The translations under genes were made by a program, and so were the position numbers. Positions 9,590 to 18,345 of a stretch of 64,000 nucleotides of DNA are shown one piece after another (positions within the stretch are counted from its first letter, which is position 1; every line of letters begins with the position of its first letter). The stretch is taken from assembly GCA_002733865.1 (NCBI GenBank), contig NVXM01000035.1, forward strand, positions 1-64,000, given 5' to 3'. Source of the stretch: Sphingopyxis sp. Its GTDB lineage: Bacteria > Pseudomonadota > Alphaproteobacteria > Sphingomonadales > Sphingomonadaceae. The notes under the pieces are model-generated. The model ran no database searches and was not told the DNA's origin. It saw only the letters and a list, made by a program, of their open reading frames with translations.

Positions 9590-10893
9590 AAAAGGCGGCG
9601 GCTTCTGACTCGCTCCTGCGGCGCGAAATTGGGAAAATCGGCGTCGCGACGATAGCGATGAATGGTGTAATAGGTTCTGGCATTTTTGCGTTACCGGCCA
9701 TCGCGATAGCACAGACAGGCTATTTCAGTCCGTGGGTCTTTGTTCTGTGCGGGCTCCTGATCCTTTCGGTTGCACTCACACTGGCGCGAACCGCCGGCTT
9801 TTTCGATATCACAGGCGGGCCGGTCGCATACACCACCCATGCTTTCGGTCGATATGTCGGATGCCAGACGGGTTTGCTGATCTATGTGAGCCGCGTCGCC
9901 GCAATTGCAGCCAGCGCTAATCTCATAGTTAGCTATGCCGCCGCCCTGTGGGAACCGCTGGCATCTGGCTCTCCGAAAATCGCGGCGATCATAGGCTATA
10001 TTTCGCTTGCCACGATGTTGAATGTGGTCGGCGTGCGAGCGGGAATGGCGATGGTTTACTTAATCAGCATCTTGAAGCTGCTGCCGTTGCTCCTTCTGAT
10101 CTTTGTCGGGCTTCCGACAATTGAATGGGTCGGCGTGATCGGCACGGATATACCGGGTACTGAGACACTTGGACAATCGATGCTAGTTCTGATGTATGCG
10201 TTCATCGGCTTCGAGTTTAGCCTGATCGCGGCGGGTGAAACGCGTAATGCGAGAAAGGCCATACCGCGAACCCTTGTTGGAACGGTTGTCGCCATTTCCT
10301 TCTGCTATGCTCTTATCCAGCTCGTCGTCGTGTCGGTCGGATCCGATCTTGGGAAGAGCGACGCACCGCTTGTCGAAGTCGCTGGAAGACTCATGGGGCC
10401 GGCTGGCGCGCTTGCGCTTGGGCTTGGCGTGGTGTTTTCGGTTGGCGGGGGGAGCTTGACCTCTTTGCTTACGGCGCCGCGACTGACATTTGCTCTATCG
10501 CGCGATGGCAGCCTGCCGGCCTGGTTTGGCAAGGTGAGCGAAAAGAGCCATGTTCCCGTTAACTCAATCCTGTTCTGCGGTCTTTTCAGCATGACGCTCG
10601 CGGTCAGTGAGGGCTTTGTGTGGCTCGTTACTCTCAGCACTTTGGTTCGTCTACTGAGCTATGCTCTTTGCATCGCCTCACTGCCGAATATTGAAAAGAC
10701 GATCCCAGCCGAAGAGGGGCAGTTCAGATTGCGCGGAGGACTCGCAATCCCGGGAATAGGGTTTTTGCTCACACTTTGGTTGATTAGCCACTCGACAATA
10801 CAACATTTTCTAATAGCCGGGTTGATCGTTATACTTGGTTCAATCATTTTCTTCGCCTCCTCATTGAGCCGAAAGGGTAGCATGGACAATTGA
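9586..10893 (+). CDS. APC-family amino acid permease
   Basis: A 435-residue, roughly 12-helix transporter of the amino acid-polyamine-organocation superfamily. It shows the TM1 signature (GVIGSGIFALPAIAIAQTG), a helix pair around IGFEFSLIAAGETRNARKAIPR, and hydrophobic segments to the C-terminus. The start ATG overlaps the thrC-like stop by four bases, so it is translationally coupled. It would bring the substrate of the two PLP enzymes across the inner membrane after outer-membrane passage, possibly through the TonB receptor at 3249. The reading ends about 130 bases before copC1; no obvious terminator is visible in the gap. Confidence 0.88.
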   Translation: MKKAAASDSLLRREIGKIGVATIAMNGVIGSGIFALPAIAIAQTGYFSPWVFVLCGLLILSVALTLARTAGFFDITGGPVAYTTHAFGRYVGCQTGLLIYVSRVAAIAASANLIVSYAAALWEPLASGSPKIAAIIGYISLATMLNVVGVRAGMAMVYLISILKLLPLLLLIFVGLPTIEWVGVIGTDIPGTETLGQSMLVLMYAFIGFEFSLIAAGETRNARKAIPRTLVGTVVAISFCYALIQLVVVSVGSDLGKSDAPLVEVAGRLMGPAGALALGLGVVFSVGGGSLTSLLTAPRLTFALSRDGSLPAWFGKVSEKSHVPVNSILFCGLFSMTLAVSEGFVWLVTLSTLVRLLSYALCIASLPNIEKTIPAEEGQFRLRGGLAIPGIGFLLTLWLISHSTIQHFLIAGLIVILGSIIFFASSLSRKGSMDN

Positions 10894-11026
10894 GCTCGAA
10901 GCTCGCCATACGGCAATCTATTGATCGACCCCATTCTGCTTCGAACGTGAATTCGACAAGTTACCAGACTCAATGTCAAGGTTGGTTTGGCAACGAAACG
11001 CACCAATATTCTTAAAGGATAAAATT

Positions 11027-11392
11027 TTGAATTTTCACAACATTTTACAGATTGGCGCTTATGTCATTGCTATAGCGGTTACGTCCATTCCTTTAACCTC
11101 GCAAGCTCACACGCGGATAACAGCGTCGACACCGGCAGAAGGCGCGGCAGTCTCCAAGCCAAAAACTGTGACAATGTCCTTCAGCGAAGCTTTGCATCCG
11201 CCAAATGTCGCGGCCAGCATTGTCATGTCCGCAATGCCCGACATGAAAAATCATCAGCCAATGGTCATTCGCAATTTCACCTCCGCTTGGTCAAATGGCA
11301 ACAAAACGCTCACATTAAATCTCCGCAAGCCGCTCCAAGCAGGAACATATGAAGTGCGGTGGCAAGCTGCTTTCACAGTCAGACTGACCTGA
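11027..11392 (+). CDS. copC: CopC-like periplasmic copper protein with internal deletion
   Basis: A 121-residue paralogue of the CopC at 15053. Aligning the two shows that the ATG of copy 2 corresponds to TTG at 11027, preceded by AAAGGA. The signal peptide ends in SQAHT, leaving the N-terminal His that binds Cu(II). Relative to copy 2, twelve codons are missing in frame after WQAA (the GADGHRMKGTVN stretch). That stretch carries the second Cu(II) ligand pair (Asp-x-His) and a core beta strand. The copy therefore probably binds copper poorly or has lost its role. It precedes copA by about 85 bases. Confidence 0.75.
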   Translation: MNFHNILQIGAYVIAIAVTSIPLTSQAHTRITASTPAEGAAVSKPKTVTMSFSEALHPPNVAASIVMSAMPDMKNHQPMVIRNFTSAWSNGNKTLTLNLRKPLQAGTYEVRWQAAFTVRLT

Positions 11393-11478
11393 TTGAATTT
11401 CCGGTCGAAAAACCAATTTTTTTTTTGAGGGCCACGTCTGCTGCAAGCGTAAAAGTCATATCGGACTGTATTTGAAAG

Positions 11479-13296
11479 ATGGAAATGACTAAACTGAACC
11501 GAAGAAATTTTCTCACCGCTGGCGCTGGTGCGGCTGGTCTGGGCTACATGGCAGCCGCTATGCCTGCATGGGCACGTGGCCACAGCGTGCATGGCGGCGG
11601 TGACACTCTCATCCCGGCTGGATTTGACGAGGTTAGCGGCGAAATTATTGATCTTTCGATTGGGAGCGGTCACCGGATCGTCGAAGGGCGGCGCGGTCCC
11701 GGTATAGCGGTAAATGGCAGTGTACCTGGCCCTCTGATACGGTTGACAGAGGGGCAGAATGTAAGGCTCAATGTTACCAATAATCTAGGCGTGGACAGCT
11801 CGATTCATTGGCACGGTTTACTGTTACCATTTCAGTTTGATGGCGTTCCTGGAATAAGCTTTCCGGGCATAAAGCCAAAGGAAACATTTGTTTATGAGTT
11901 CCCGATCCGGCAGGCTGGCACCTATTGGTATCACAGCCATTCGGGCTTGCAGGAGCAAAGCGGCCATTATGGTCCCATGATTATCGAGCCGCGCGGCGGC
12001 GATCCTATCAAAGTCGATCGTGATTATATTCTCCTGCTCAGCGACTTCACAACGCTCGACCCGCATTTCGTTATGAACCGCCTGCGCACTGGCGAAGGGT
12101 ATTTCAATCGCCAGCAAAATACTTGGACCGATGATTACGAGATGACGGGTGAGGAACGGCGGATGTGGGCCAAAATGCGGATGATGCCGACCGACATCGC
12201 CGACATTGGCGCGCCGACCTATACATTCCTCGCCAATGGGAGCGGAGCGAATGAGGGACTGGAATATCTGTTCAAAGCTGGCGAACGCGTCCGGATACGG
12301 GTGATCAATGGATCGGCGCAGAGTTTCTTCAATTTTCGTATTCCTGGCCTTGCAATGAGCGTGGTCGCAACTGACGGGCAAGCTGTGCGTCCGGTTGAAG
12401 TCGATGAGTTTCAGATCGGCACCGCCGAAACCTATGACGTGATTGTCGAGCCCGGTAATGCCGAAGCTTACAGCATTGTCGCAGAATCTATGGACCGTTC
12501 GGGCATGGCGCTGGCTACTCTGGTGAGTGCGCCTGGTGCGCGTGCCTCACTGCCCGCTTTGCGCGATCCACCGCTGCTGACCATGGCGGACATGGGCATG
12601 AACCATGGCGGCGGGGATATGGACAGCAGTAGCGTCGACCATGCCGCTTTGGGCCACGGTGCAATGCCCGTAGATAAAATGGCTTCTGGCGAAATGCCCG
12701 ATATGGATATGGAAGGCATGAGCATGGACGGCATGAATATGCGCGATACTTCGCTCCTGCCGCCCGATGTAGCAATTGGTCCGGGTATCGACATGGTATC
12801 AATGGCACCCGTGGACAAAATGGATGATCCGGGCCTTGGGCTGCGCGATGTCAGTCACCGCGTTCTAAATTACCGGATGCTGGTTGCCCGCGATGCTAAC
12901 GCGGACACCCGTGAGCCCTCACGCTTGCTTGAATTGCATCTGACCGGAAATATGGAACGCTACATGTGGTCCTTCGACGGCCGCATGTATAGCGCGGTAA
13001 GCGACGTGCCAATCGGCTTCGCGTGGAACGAACGGGTCCGTGTCAAGCTGATCAACAACACGATGATGGCGCATCCGATCCATTTGCACGGCATGTTCTT
13101 TGAAATGGTCAACGGGCAGTCACCCGCATTGCAACCGCGCAAAAACACTATGATCGTCCAGCCTGGAGCCAGCGCTCAGTTTGATTTGACAGCAAACGAG
13201 CCGGGCGATTGGGCTTTTCACTGCCATCTCCTTTACCATATGCATGGCGGAATGATGCAGACAGTGACGGTCGCCGGTCCTGGAGCAGCATCATGA
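11479..13296 (+). CDS. copA: Copper resistance multicopper oxidase CopA
   Basis: A 605-residue periplasmic multicopper oxidase. A Tat signal (LNRRNFLTAGAGAAGLGYMAA) is followed by three cupredoxin domains. Copper ligands are visible in IHWHG (near residue 115), YWYHSHSG (near 152), HPIHLHG and the C-terminal HCHLLYHMHGGM. A Met-rich stretch (MDMEGMSMDGMNM, near 410-425) fits CopA/PcoA proteins that oxidise Cu(I) and sequester copper. ATG at 11485 could also serve as start. The stop overlaps the copB start (ATGA), so the two are coupled. No copRS regulator is in the window. Confidence 0.95.
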   Translation: MEMTKLNRRNFLTAGAGAAGLGYMAAAMPAWARGHSVHGGGDTLIPAGFDEVSGEIIDLSIGSGHRIVEGRRGPGIAVNGSVPGPLIRLTEGQNVRLNVTNNLGVDSSIHWHGLLLPFQFDGVPGISFPGIKPKETFVYEFPIRQAGTYWYHSHSGLQEQSGHYGPMIIEPRGGDPIKVDRDYILLLSDFTTLDPHFVMNRLRTGEGYFNRQQNTWTDDYEMTGEERRMWAKMRMMPTDIADIGAPTYTFLANGSGANEGLEYLFKAGERVRIRVINGSAQSFFNFRIPGLAMSVVATDGQAVRPVEVDEFQIGTAETYDVIVEPGNAEAYSIVAESMDRSGMALATLVSAPGARASLPALRDPPLLTMADMGMNHGGGDMDSSSVDHAALGHGAMPVDKMASGEMPDMDMEGMSMDGMNMRDTSLLPPDVAIGPGIDMVSMAPVDKMDDPGLGLRDVSHRVLNYRMLVARDANADTREPSRLLELHLTGNMERYMWSFDGRMYSAVSDVPIGFAWNERVRVKLINNTMMAHPIHLHGMFFEMVNGQSPALQPRKNTMIVQPGASAQFDLTANEPGDWAFHCHLLYHMHGGMMQTVTVAGPGAAS

Positions 13297-14408
13297 GCCG
13301 AACTTCAGTCATCATTTTGCCCGCTTTGGCAGCGGCGATGCTACCTGTATCGGCGCAAGCCCAGGATCATGATGCGCATCAGGGCCACGCTACCCCAAAG
13401 ACTTCACCCGAGACCGCCCCGTCATCTGCCCCGCAAGCAATTCCCGTCGACCCGCACGCTGGCCACGTCATGCCAGCTTCCGCTGAACCAAACCAACCTT
13501 CCGAAATGGAAGATATGGATCATGCGGCCGTGGATCACGCCTCGATGGACCATAGCAAGATGAATCATGAGACACTGGAGCAGGACAAGGCGGACCAGTC
13601 TGCAATGGATCATGGCGCTATGGGTCATGATATGATGGAAGGCGCGGCTTCGCCCGGTCCCGAAATAGAAACGCCGCCCCCTCCGGGAGCGCCCAGCAGC
13701 CCGCCGCGCGCTGCCGACGCAATCTGGGGCGCAGATGCCATGCGCGCATCGCGCCGCGACTTGCAACAAACTCACGGCGACTACCCGCTATTCTGGTTTC
13801 AGGCAGACCGTGCTGAAGTGCAGGTCCGGGAGAGCTCGGACGGATATCTATGGGACGTTCAAGGCTATTATGGCGGAACCACCAGCAAATTCTGGTTCAA
13901 GAGCGAAGGCGAAGGCAGTTTCGGAGAGAAGGTCGAAGATGCAGAATTTCAGGCGCTTTATTCGCGCGCCATCGCACCGTTCTTCGATCTCCAAGCCGGG
14001 GTACGACAGGATATTGGCGGGCCGGACACAACCCATTTGGCCCTCGGCATTCAAGGCCTTGCACCCTATGCGTTTGAATTGGACGGAGCCGTATTTGTCT
14101 CGCATCGCGGCGACATAACGGCCCGTTTCGAAGCCGAACTTGACCAGAAAATCACTCAAAGCCTGATCCTGCAGCCGCGCGGCGAAGTCAATCTTTCCGC
14201 TCAGGATATTCCGCAGCTTGGGATCGGAGCGGGCATAGACCAACTCGAACTGGGCCTGCGTTTGCGGTATGAAATCAAACGCGAATTCGCCCCTTATATC
14301 GGGATTGAACAAAGCTGGCGTCTCGGCGGCAGCGCCGACTTTGCAAGGGCTCAAGGTGAGGACCCCAGCGTTACCAATTATGTCGTCGGCATTCGTTTCT
14401 GGTTTTAG
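13293..14408 (+). CDS. copB: Copper resistance outer-membrane protein CopB
   Basis: A 371-residue CopB/PcoB. The signal peptide ends at VSAQAQ. Next comes a long His/Met-rich tract with repeated MDH and NH units (MDHSKMNH, MDHGAMGHDMM), then a Pro-rich hinge. The PcoB beta-barrel domain (GYYGGTTSKFWFKSEGEG ... VGIRFWF) ends in Phe, as expected for an outer-membrane barrel. The ATG at 13293 overlaps the copA stop, which decides the start over a longer frame from 13209. It probably works with CopA to bind or export periplasmic copper. Confidence 0.93.
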   Translation: MSRTSVIILPALAAAMLPVSAQAQDHDAHQGHATPKTSPETAPSSAPQAIPVDPHAGHVMPASAEPNQPSEMEDMDHAAVDHASMDHSKMNHETLEQDKADQSAMDHGAMGHDMMEGAASPGPEIETPPPPGAPSSPPRAADAIWGADAMRASRRDLQQTHGDYPLFWFQADRAEVQVRESSDGYLWDVQGYYGGTTSKFWFKSEGEGSFGEKVEDAEFQALYSRAIAPFFDLQAGVRQDIGGPDTTHLALGIQGLAPYAFELDGAVFVSHRGDITARFEAELDQKITQSLILQPRGEVNLSAQDIPQLGIGAGIDQLELGLRLRYEIKREFAPYIGIEQSWRLGGSADFARAQGEDPSVTNYVVGIRFWF

Positions 14409-14424
14409 AATTTTTGGGGAGATT

Positions 14425-14955
14425 ATGATGAACAACTATAAACTGGCATTGGGAAGCGCACTTGGTTTCGCGGCAATATCATCGCCCGCATTCGCTCAGA
14501 CCATGGACCATTCAGGTCACTCGATGGATCATGGGGACCACCAGGCTTTAGACAAAGACGCAAACACAGATGCGAGCGGTGCCGTGGCTTCACTGGCTGC
14601 CTATCGCAACGCCCTGGTTAGCGGTGACGCGGATGCTATGACCGCCTTGTTTGCCGAAGAATCTTACATCTACGAAAACGGCAAAGATGAAGGCAGCTTT
14701 GCACATTATATGGAACATCATCTCGGCCCTGAGCTAGGTTCCATCAAAAGCTTCACCTTCACCGATCCGACAATTGCCGTAACCCGCATGGGCCACATGG
14801 CCTTTGCGCGCGAAACCTATGATTATCGCATCGAACTGGCTGACGGACGCGTGATCGAGCGCGAAGGCGCAGCAACCTCAGTCCTCAGCCATGATGCGGC
14901 AGGCTGGAAGATTGTTCAGTATCACTCGTCTTCACGCGCTCCGCGAAAACCATGA
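14425..14955 (+). CDS. Periplasmic SnoaL/DUF4440-like protein with His-rich N-terminus
   Basis: A 176-residue exported protein with a signal peptide (ending SPAFAQ) and a short MDHSGHSMDHGDHQ metal-binding-like segment. It is followed by an NTF2/SnoaL-like domain (YRNALVSGDADAMTALFAEES ... GWKIVQYHSSSR). The His/Met segment resembles the repeats in the neighbouring CopB, so the cone-shaped domain may carry or sense copper; this is inference. GGGGAG precedes the first ATG at 14425. It lies between copB and copC2 in the same direction, 16 bases after copB, and is probably co-transcribed. Confidence 0.75.
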   Translation: MMNNYKLALGSALGFAAISSPAFAQTMDHSGHSMDHGDHQALDKDANTDASGAVASLAAYRNALVSGDADAMTALFAEESYIYENGKDEGSFAHYMEHHLGPELGSIKSFTFTDPTIAVTRMGHMAFARETYDYRIELADGRVIEREGAATSVLSHDAAGWKIVQYHSSSRAPRKP

Positions 14956-15052
14956 TGGAATATATATCAGCCATGATTGCCGGTTCACCGGAAATATCCG
15001 GCTTGGCCGTTTTCGTGAGACGAACTTTTTACTTTTCTGGAAAGATAAACTT

Positions 15053-15448
15053 ATGACTTTTAGTAATGTTTTGAAAGCAGGCGCATATGCGCTTGCTGTT
15101 GCAACGGCCTCAGTACCAGCAATTTCGATGGCGCACACAAAAGTTGTTGCATCGAACCCCGCACAAGGCGCGTCAGTCTCCAAACCAAAAAACGTGACTA
15201 TGACCTTCAGCGAAGCTTTGCTCCCGCCAACTGTCGCGGCCAGCATTGTCATGACCGCAATGCCCGGTATGAAAAATCATCAGCCAATGGTCATTCGCAA
15301 TTTCACCGCCGCCTGGTCAAATGGTAACAAAACGCTCACGTTAAACCTGCGCAAGCCGCTCCAAGCAGGAACATATGAAGTGCGGTGGCAAGCAGCTGGT
15401 GCTGACGGCCATCGCATGAAAGGCACTGTGAACTTCACGGTACGCTAA
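15053..15448 (+). CDS. copC: Periplasmic copper-binding protein CopC
   Basis: A complete 131-residue CopC. The signal peptide is cleaved before HTKVVASNP, giving the N-terminal His ligand. MPGMKNHQPM resembles the Met/His Cu(I) region, and GADGHRMKG carries the Asp/His part of the Cu(II) site. It ends in a classic NFTVR strand. It is followed ten bases later by copD, its usual inner-membrane partner in copper uptake or handling. It is nearly the same sequence as copC1 at 11027 but without that copy's deletion. Confidence 0.92.
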   Translation: MTFSNVLKAGAYALAVATASVPAISMAHTKVVASNPAQGASVSKPKNVTMTFSEALLPPTVAASIVMTAMPGMKNHQPMVIRNFTAAWSNGNKTLTLNLRKPLQAGTYEVRWQAAGADGHRMKGTVNFTVR

Positions 15449-15457
15449 GCCAGCGAG

Positions 15458-16384
15458 ATGGACGACTGGCCCTACCTTCTGCTGCGGTTTCTGCACTATG
15501 CCGTGTTGCTCGGCCTGTTCGGACTGACCGCTTACCGGCTAATCGGGCTAAGTTGGCTGTCTAGCGACGTCCAATCTCTAAGGTTTGATAGATATCTGAT
15601 TGGCCTTGCAACGCTTGCGCCGCTTCTTTCCGCTGCGTTGATGGTCCAAAGCATCGCCGCGATGATGGGGCAGCCCTTATGGTTGACTGAGTGGGCTACG
15701 ATAGAAGCCATGATTGCTTCAACGAGCATGGGCTGGGCATTTGCCGCGCGCATGGCGCTGCTCTCAGGAGCTTTGATTGCATTATTACTCAGGCACCGCT
15801 TAGCTGCCGGTTTGCCTATTACAGTCGCCCTATACGGCTTGGCTGTAGCCAGCCTGGCATGGAACGGTCATGCTGCGGCTCTTGAAGGCGGTATTGGCCT
15901 ATTTCACAGAGTTAACGATGCAGTTCACTTACTCGCTGCGGGGCTGTGGCTCGGAGCGATTGGTTGGTTTCTGCATCTCACCATCGGGGCACACCGCTCT
16001 CCGGACAAGACAATTGCCGGACCTTTGTTAAACGCAATGCATAAGTTTGCTCCGCTTGGAATGGCGCTTGTCGCCATGGTTGCAATCACCGGGCTCGTTA
16101 ACGCGCAAATGATATTCGGTCTGCATAATAGCGGCACGGTGCTTACGACGGGTTATGGGCAGTTGCTCGCCACAAAGATGGCGATTGTGGCACTCATGCT
16201 GCTGTGCGGGGGGCGCAACGCGCTTATCGGCAAGCGCCGTGCAGGTGCAGTAAGTGCCGGCTTGGACACAGACCCAACCGCCAGTTTGGCGGCCCTACGC
16301 ATCAGTTTATCAATTGAAATAGCTCTGGCAATCGCGGTCATTGGACTTGTAGCGATCGTGGGCCTGATGTCGCCGATGAGTTGA
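15458..16384 (+). CDS. copD: Copper resistance membrane protein CopD
   Basis: A 308-residue inner-membrane protein of the CopD family with about eight hydrophobic segments. The family features include FLHYAVLLGLFGLTAYRL at the N-terminus, HAAALEGG, VNDAVHLLAAGLWLGAIGWF and the TTGYGQLLATKMAIVALML stretch. Conserved His residues (HY, HLLA) are candidate copper ligands. It is known to act with CopC in copper transport across the membrane. It starts ten bases after copC2 and is the last complete gene of the copper module. Confidence 0.9.
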   Translation: MDDWPYLLLRFLHYAVLLGLFGLTAYRLIGLSWLSSDVQSLRFDRYLIGLATLAPLLSAALMVQSIAAMMGQPLWLTEWATIEAMIASTSMGWAFAARMALLSGALIALLLRHRLAAGLPITVALYGLAVASLAWNGHAAALEGGIGLFHRVNDAVHLLAAGLWLGAIGWFLHLTIGAHRSPDKTIAGPLLNAMHKFAPLGMALVAMVAITGLVNAQMIFGLHNSGTVLTTGYGQLLATKMAIVALMLLCGGRNALIGKRRAGAVSAGLDTDPTASLAALRISLSIEIALAIAVIGLVAIVGLMSPMS

Positions 16385-16430
16385 AGTCGCCGGAATATAT
16401 GCGAAACGCACCATATGGGAAGAATTAAGA

Positions 16431-16550
16431 ATGAGACAGAGACTTATAGAGCCATCAAAAATAAGGACAAGATCAGGGAAACTGATACTATTGGCCGGTG
16501 CGGCGCTCGTTCTAACCGCGGCAGCCCATCCCGCTGGCCTGCCCCATTAG
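16431..16550 (+). pseudogene. Signal-peptide stub of an exported protein cut by IS sequence
   Basis: A 39-codon frame beginning MRQRLIEPSKIRTR with a clear export signal (LILLAGAALVLTAAAHPAG). It ends where sequence belonging to the IS3 remnant begins. It is the next gene in line after copD and was probably another copper-module secreted protein, now lost. Only the signal peptide remains. Confidence 0.5.
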
Positions 16551-16632
16551 GGTAGTCCAGCGGCTATGTTAGAGTTCCGGCGGTTTGACGGTCCCCCGGT
16601 TTCGTGTCCGGGTTCAATGTTAGCCTCTGGCC

Positions 16633-16664
16633 TTCATCGCTCGGGGTTAACCCCGAGCGATGAA
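16633..16664. repeat. Perfect 32-bp palindrome at the 3' end of the IS remnant
   Basis: TTCATCGCTCGGGGTT is followed immediately by its exact reverse complement, with no spacer. It covers the last codons and stop of the transposase remnant. It may act as a bidirectional transcription stop or a regulatory element of the parent IS. Confidence 0.8.
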
Positions 16665-17098
16665 GAAAATTCGGCTGGTGTCATCCAGCCCAGAGAGGTG
16701 TGAGGACGGCACTCGTTATAGTCCCGTCTCCACGCTTCTATTTTGCCCCTGGCGTCGGCCAAAGACAAGAACCAATGTGTGTTGAGACATTCGTCGCGCA
16801 GACGACCATTGAACGATTCAACAAAGGCGTTGTCCGTCGGTTTGCCAGGTGGCTAGAAGTCTAACGTTACCTTATTTTCGTAGGCCCATCGATCCAAAGC
16901 GTTCGAGATGAACTCGGGGCCGTTGTCCACACGAATGGCGCGTGGCGTGCCGCGAACTGCGCTGATCCTGGTCATGGCCTCGACGACCTGTTCGCCCTTT
17001 ATTCCTTGATCCACGTCAATAGCCAATGCTTCGCGAGTGTCCGCAAGACCGATAAGGGGTTCCATTTCGAGGCCATTGGCTGACGTGGCGATGATCAC
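16634..17098 (-). pseudogene. IS3-family OrfB transposase remnant
   Basis: The C-terminal half of an rve-type transposase. Visible family motifs include REALAIDVDQGIKGEQVV, the catalytic-core RVDNGPEFIS, KPTDNAFVESFNGRLRDEC and the C-terminal DYNECRPHTSLGWMTPAEF. The frame carries an in-frame TAG at 16853-16855, between VTLDF and PPGKPTDN, and lacks the first catalytic domain. It is therefore inactive. At its high-coordinate end it is joined directly to the start of the DUF2817 gene. Confidence 0.85.
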
Positions 17099-18128
17099 CT
17101 ACGCTCAAGCACGGTCGGCATTCCTAGGCGCCGCACGACTGGCAGATGCAACGCTGAACGAATATCCAAATCCCGAGCGAGGGCCGGAGGGCGAAGCGCT
17201 CGCTATCGACGTTGCGTGTCTTGGCGATCCTAATACTGCACAAAAACTTGTCCTGATATCGGGCGTGCACGGCGTCGAGGGTTACGCTGGATCGATGATC
17301 CCGACCGATCTCATCGGTCGACTGCTGCCGTCTGAGGGTCTTGAGATTGTCTTGATCCATGCGGTCAATCCACATGGAATGGCTTGGTTTCGTCGCGTGA
17401 CGGAGGAAGGCGTCGATCTCAACCGAAACTTTGTCGATTTCGATCAACCACTGCCGGCCAATCCTGCATTCGACGAACAGCTTGCCAAATGGCTTACACC
17501 CAGCGCCGCACAAAAGAGTACAGCAGATGCCGCACTCATGCGATGGATGAAGTCAGATATGCCGACTATGCGCGCGGCAGTCGCAGGTGGCCAATATCGC
17601 TTCCCGGCAGCACCTTTTTTCGGCGGTTTTGCGCCGACATGGGCGCGGGCCAATTTTGAAACCATCCTTGCCAAGCATGTCGGTGCGGCAAGGACGGTTT
17701 GCATCATCGCCTTTCATACCGGGCTGGGCGATGGTGGCATCGGCCAATTCATCGGATCGCATACCGCACGAGCGAAGGAGCGAGAGATCGAACGCTTCAT
17801 ATGGGGAGAGGAATATGTCGAAAGCGGTGAGGCCGGAACAATTTCCTATATTATCTCGGGCGACCTACCAGACGGAGTAAGGCGACAGTTGAGCGGAGCA
17901 TCGGTCATTGCGGTTGCCCATGAATTCGGCACTTTGCCCGAGATGTCCGTACTTGAGGCGTTGCGGATCGACCACGCAGCTGCAGTCGCGAAGGCACGTG
18001 ACTTTGCGTGCATGAAAAGCATCTACGACGCCTTTTTCGTTTGCGACGAGCGCTGGAAAACAACGGTGATCAAGCAAGCACGCGAGGGCGTGGAACGCGC
18101 ACTTACATGGTTCGAAAGGCAACCGTAG
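17091..18128 (+). CDS. DUF2817/M14-like metallopeptidase family protein
   Basis: A 345-residue protein of the DUF2817 group, related to zinc carboxypeptidases. LVLISGVHGVEGYAGS carries the HxxE zinc pattern, HAVNPHGMAWFRR and DLNRNFVDF match the M14 core, and IAFHTGLGDGG supplies the later His. The start ATG at 17091 lies inside the IS3 remnant. The recognisable family N-terminus (YAQARSAFLGAARLADATL) begins a few codons later, so only the extreme N-terminus and the native promoter were replaced. It could trim peptides or amidated amino acids; no substrate is evident. Confidence 0.8.
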   Translation: MITYAQARSAFLGAARLADATLNEYPNPERGPEGEALAIDVACLGDPNTAQKLVLISGVHGVEGYAGSMIPTDLIGRLLPSEGLEIVLIHAVNPHGMAWFRRVTEEGVDLNRNFVDFDQPLPANPAFDEQLAKWLTPSAAQKSTADAALMRWMKSDMPTMRAAVAGGQYRFPAAPFFGGFAPTWARANFETILAKHVGAARTVCIIAFHTGLGDGGIGQFIGSHTARAKEREIERFIWGEEYVESGEAGTISYIISGDLPDGVRRQLSGASVIAVAHEFGTLPEMSVLEALRIDHAAAVAKARDFACMKSIYDAFFVCDERWKTTVIKQAREGVERALTWFERQP

Positions 18129-18345
18129 CTTTAGGTACGACCGCTCTTCTTCTCTGCCAGCCAAAACCGGACAGGCAGCAATCCACCCAATAATTGCCAT
18201 TCGACTGGACAATTTTTGATTTCCGCTGAGACAATTCGATTATACTCTCAGCATCGATTTCAGAATTCCGAATGGCCATCCAAAAACACCACAATTGCAA
18301 TTTGTATCGGGAAACCAATCGATAGCTGGCAATAGTCCAAAAACA

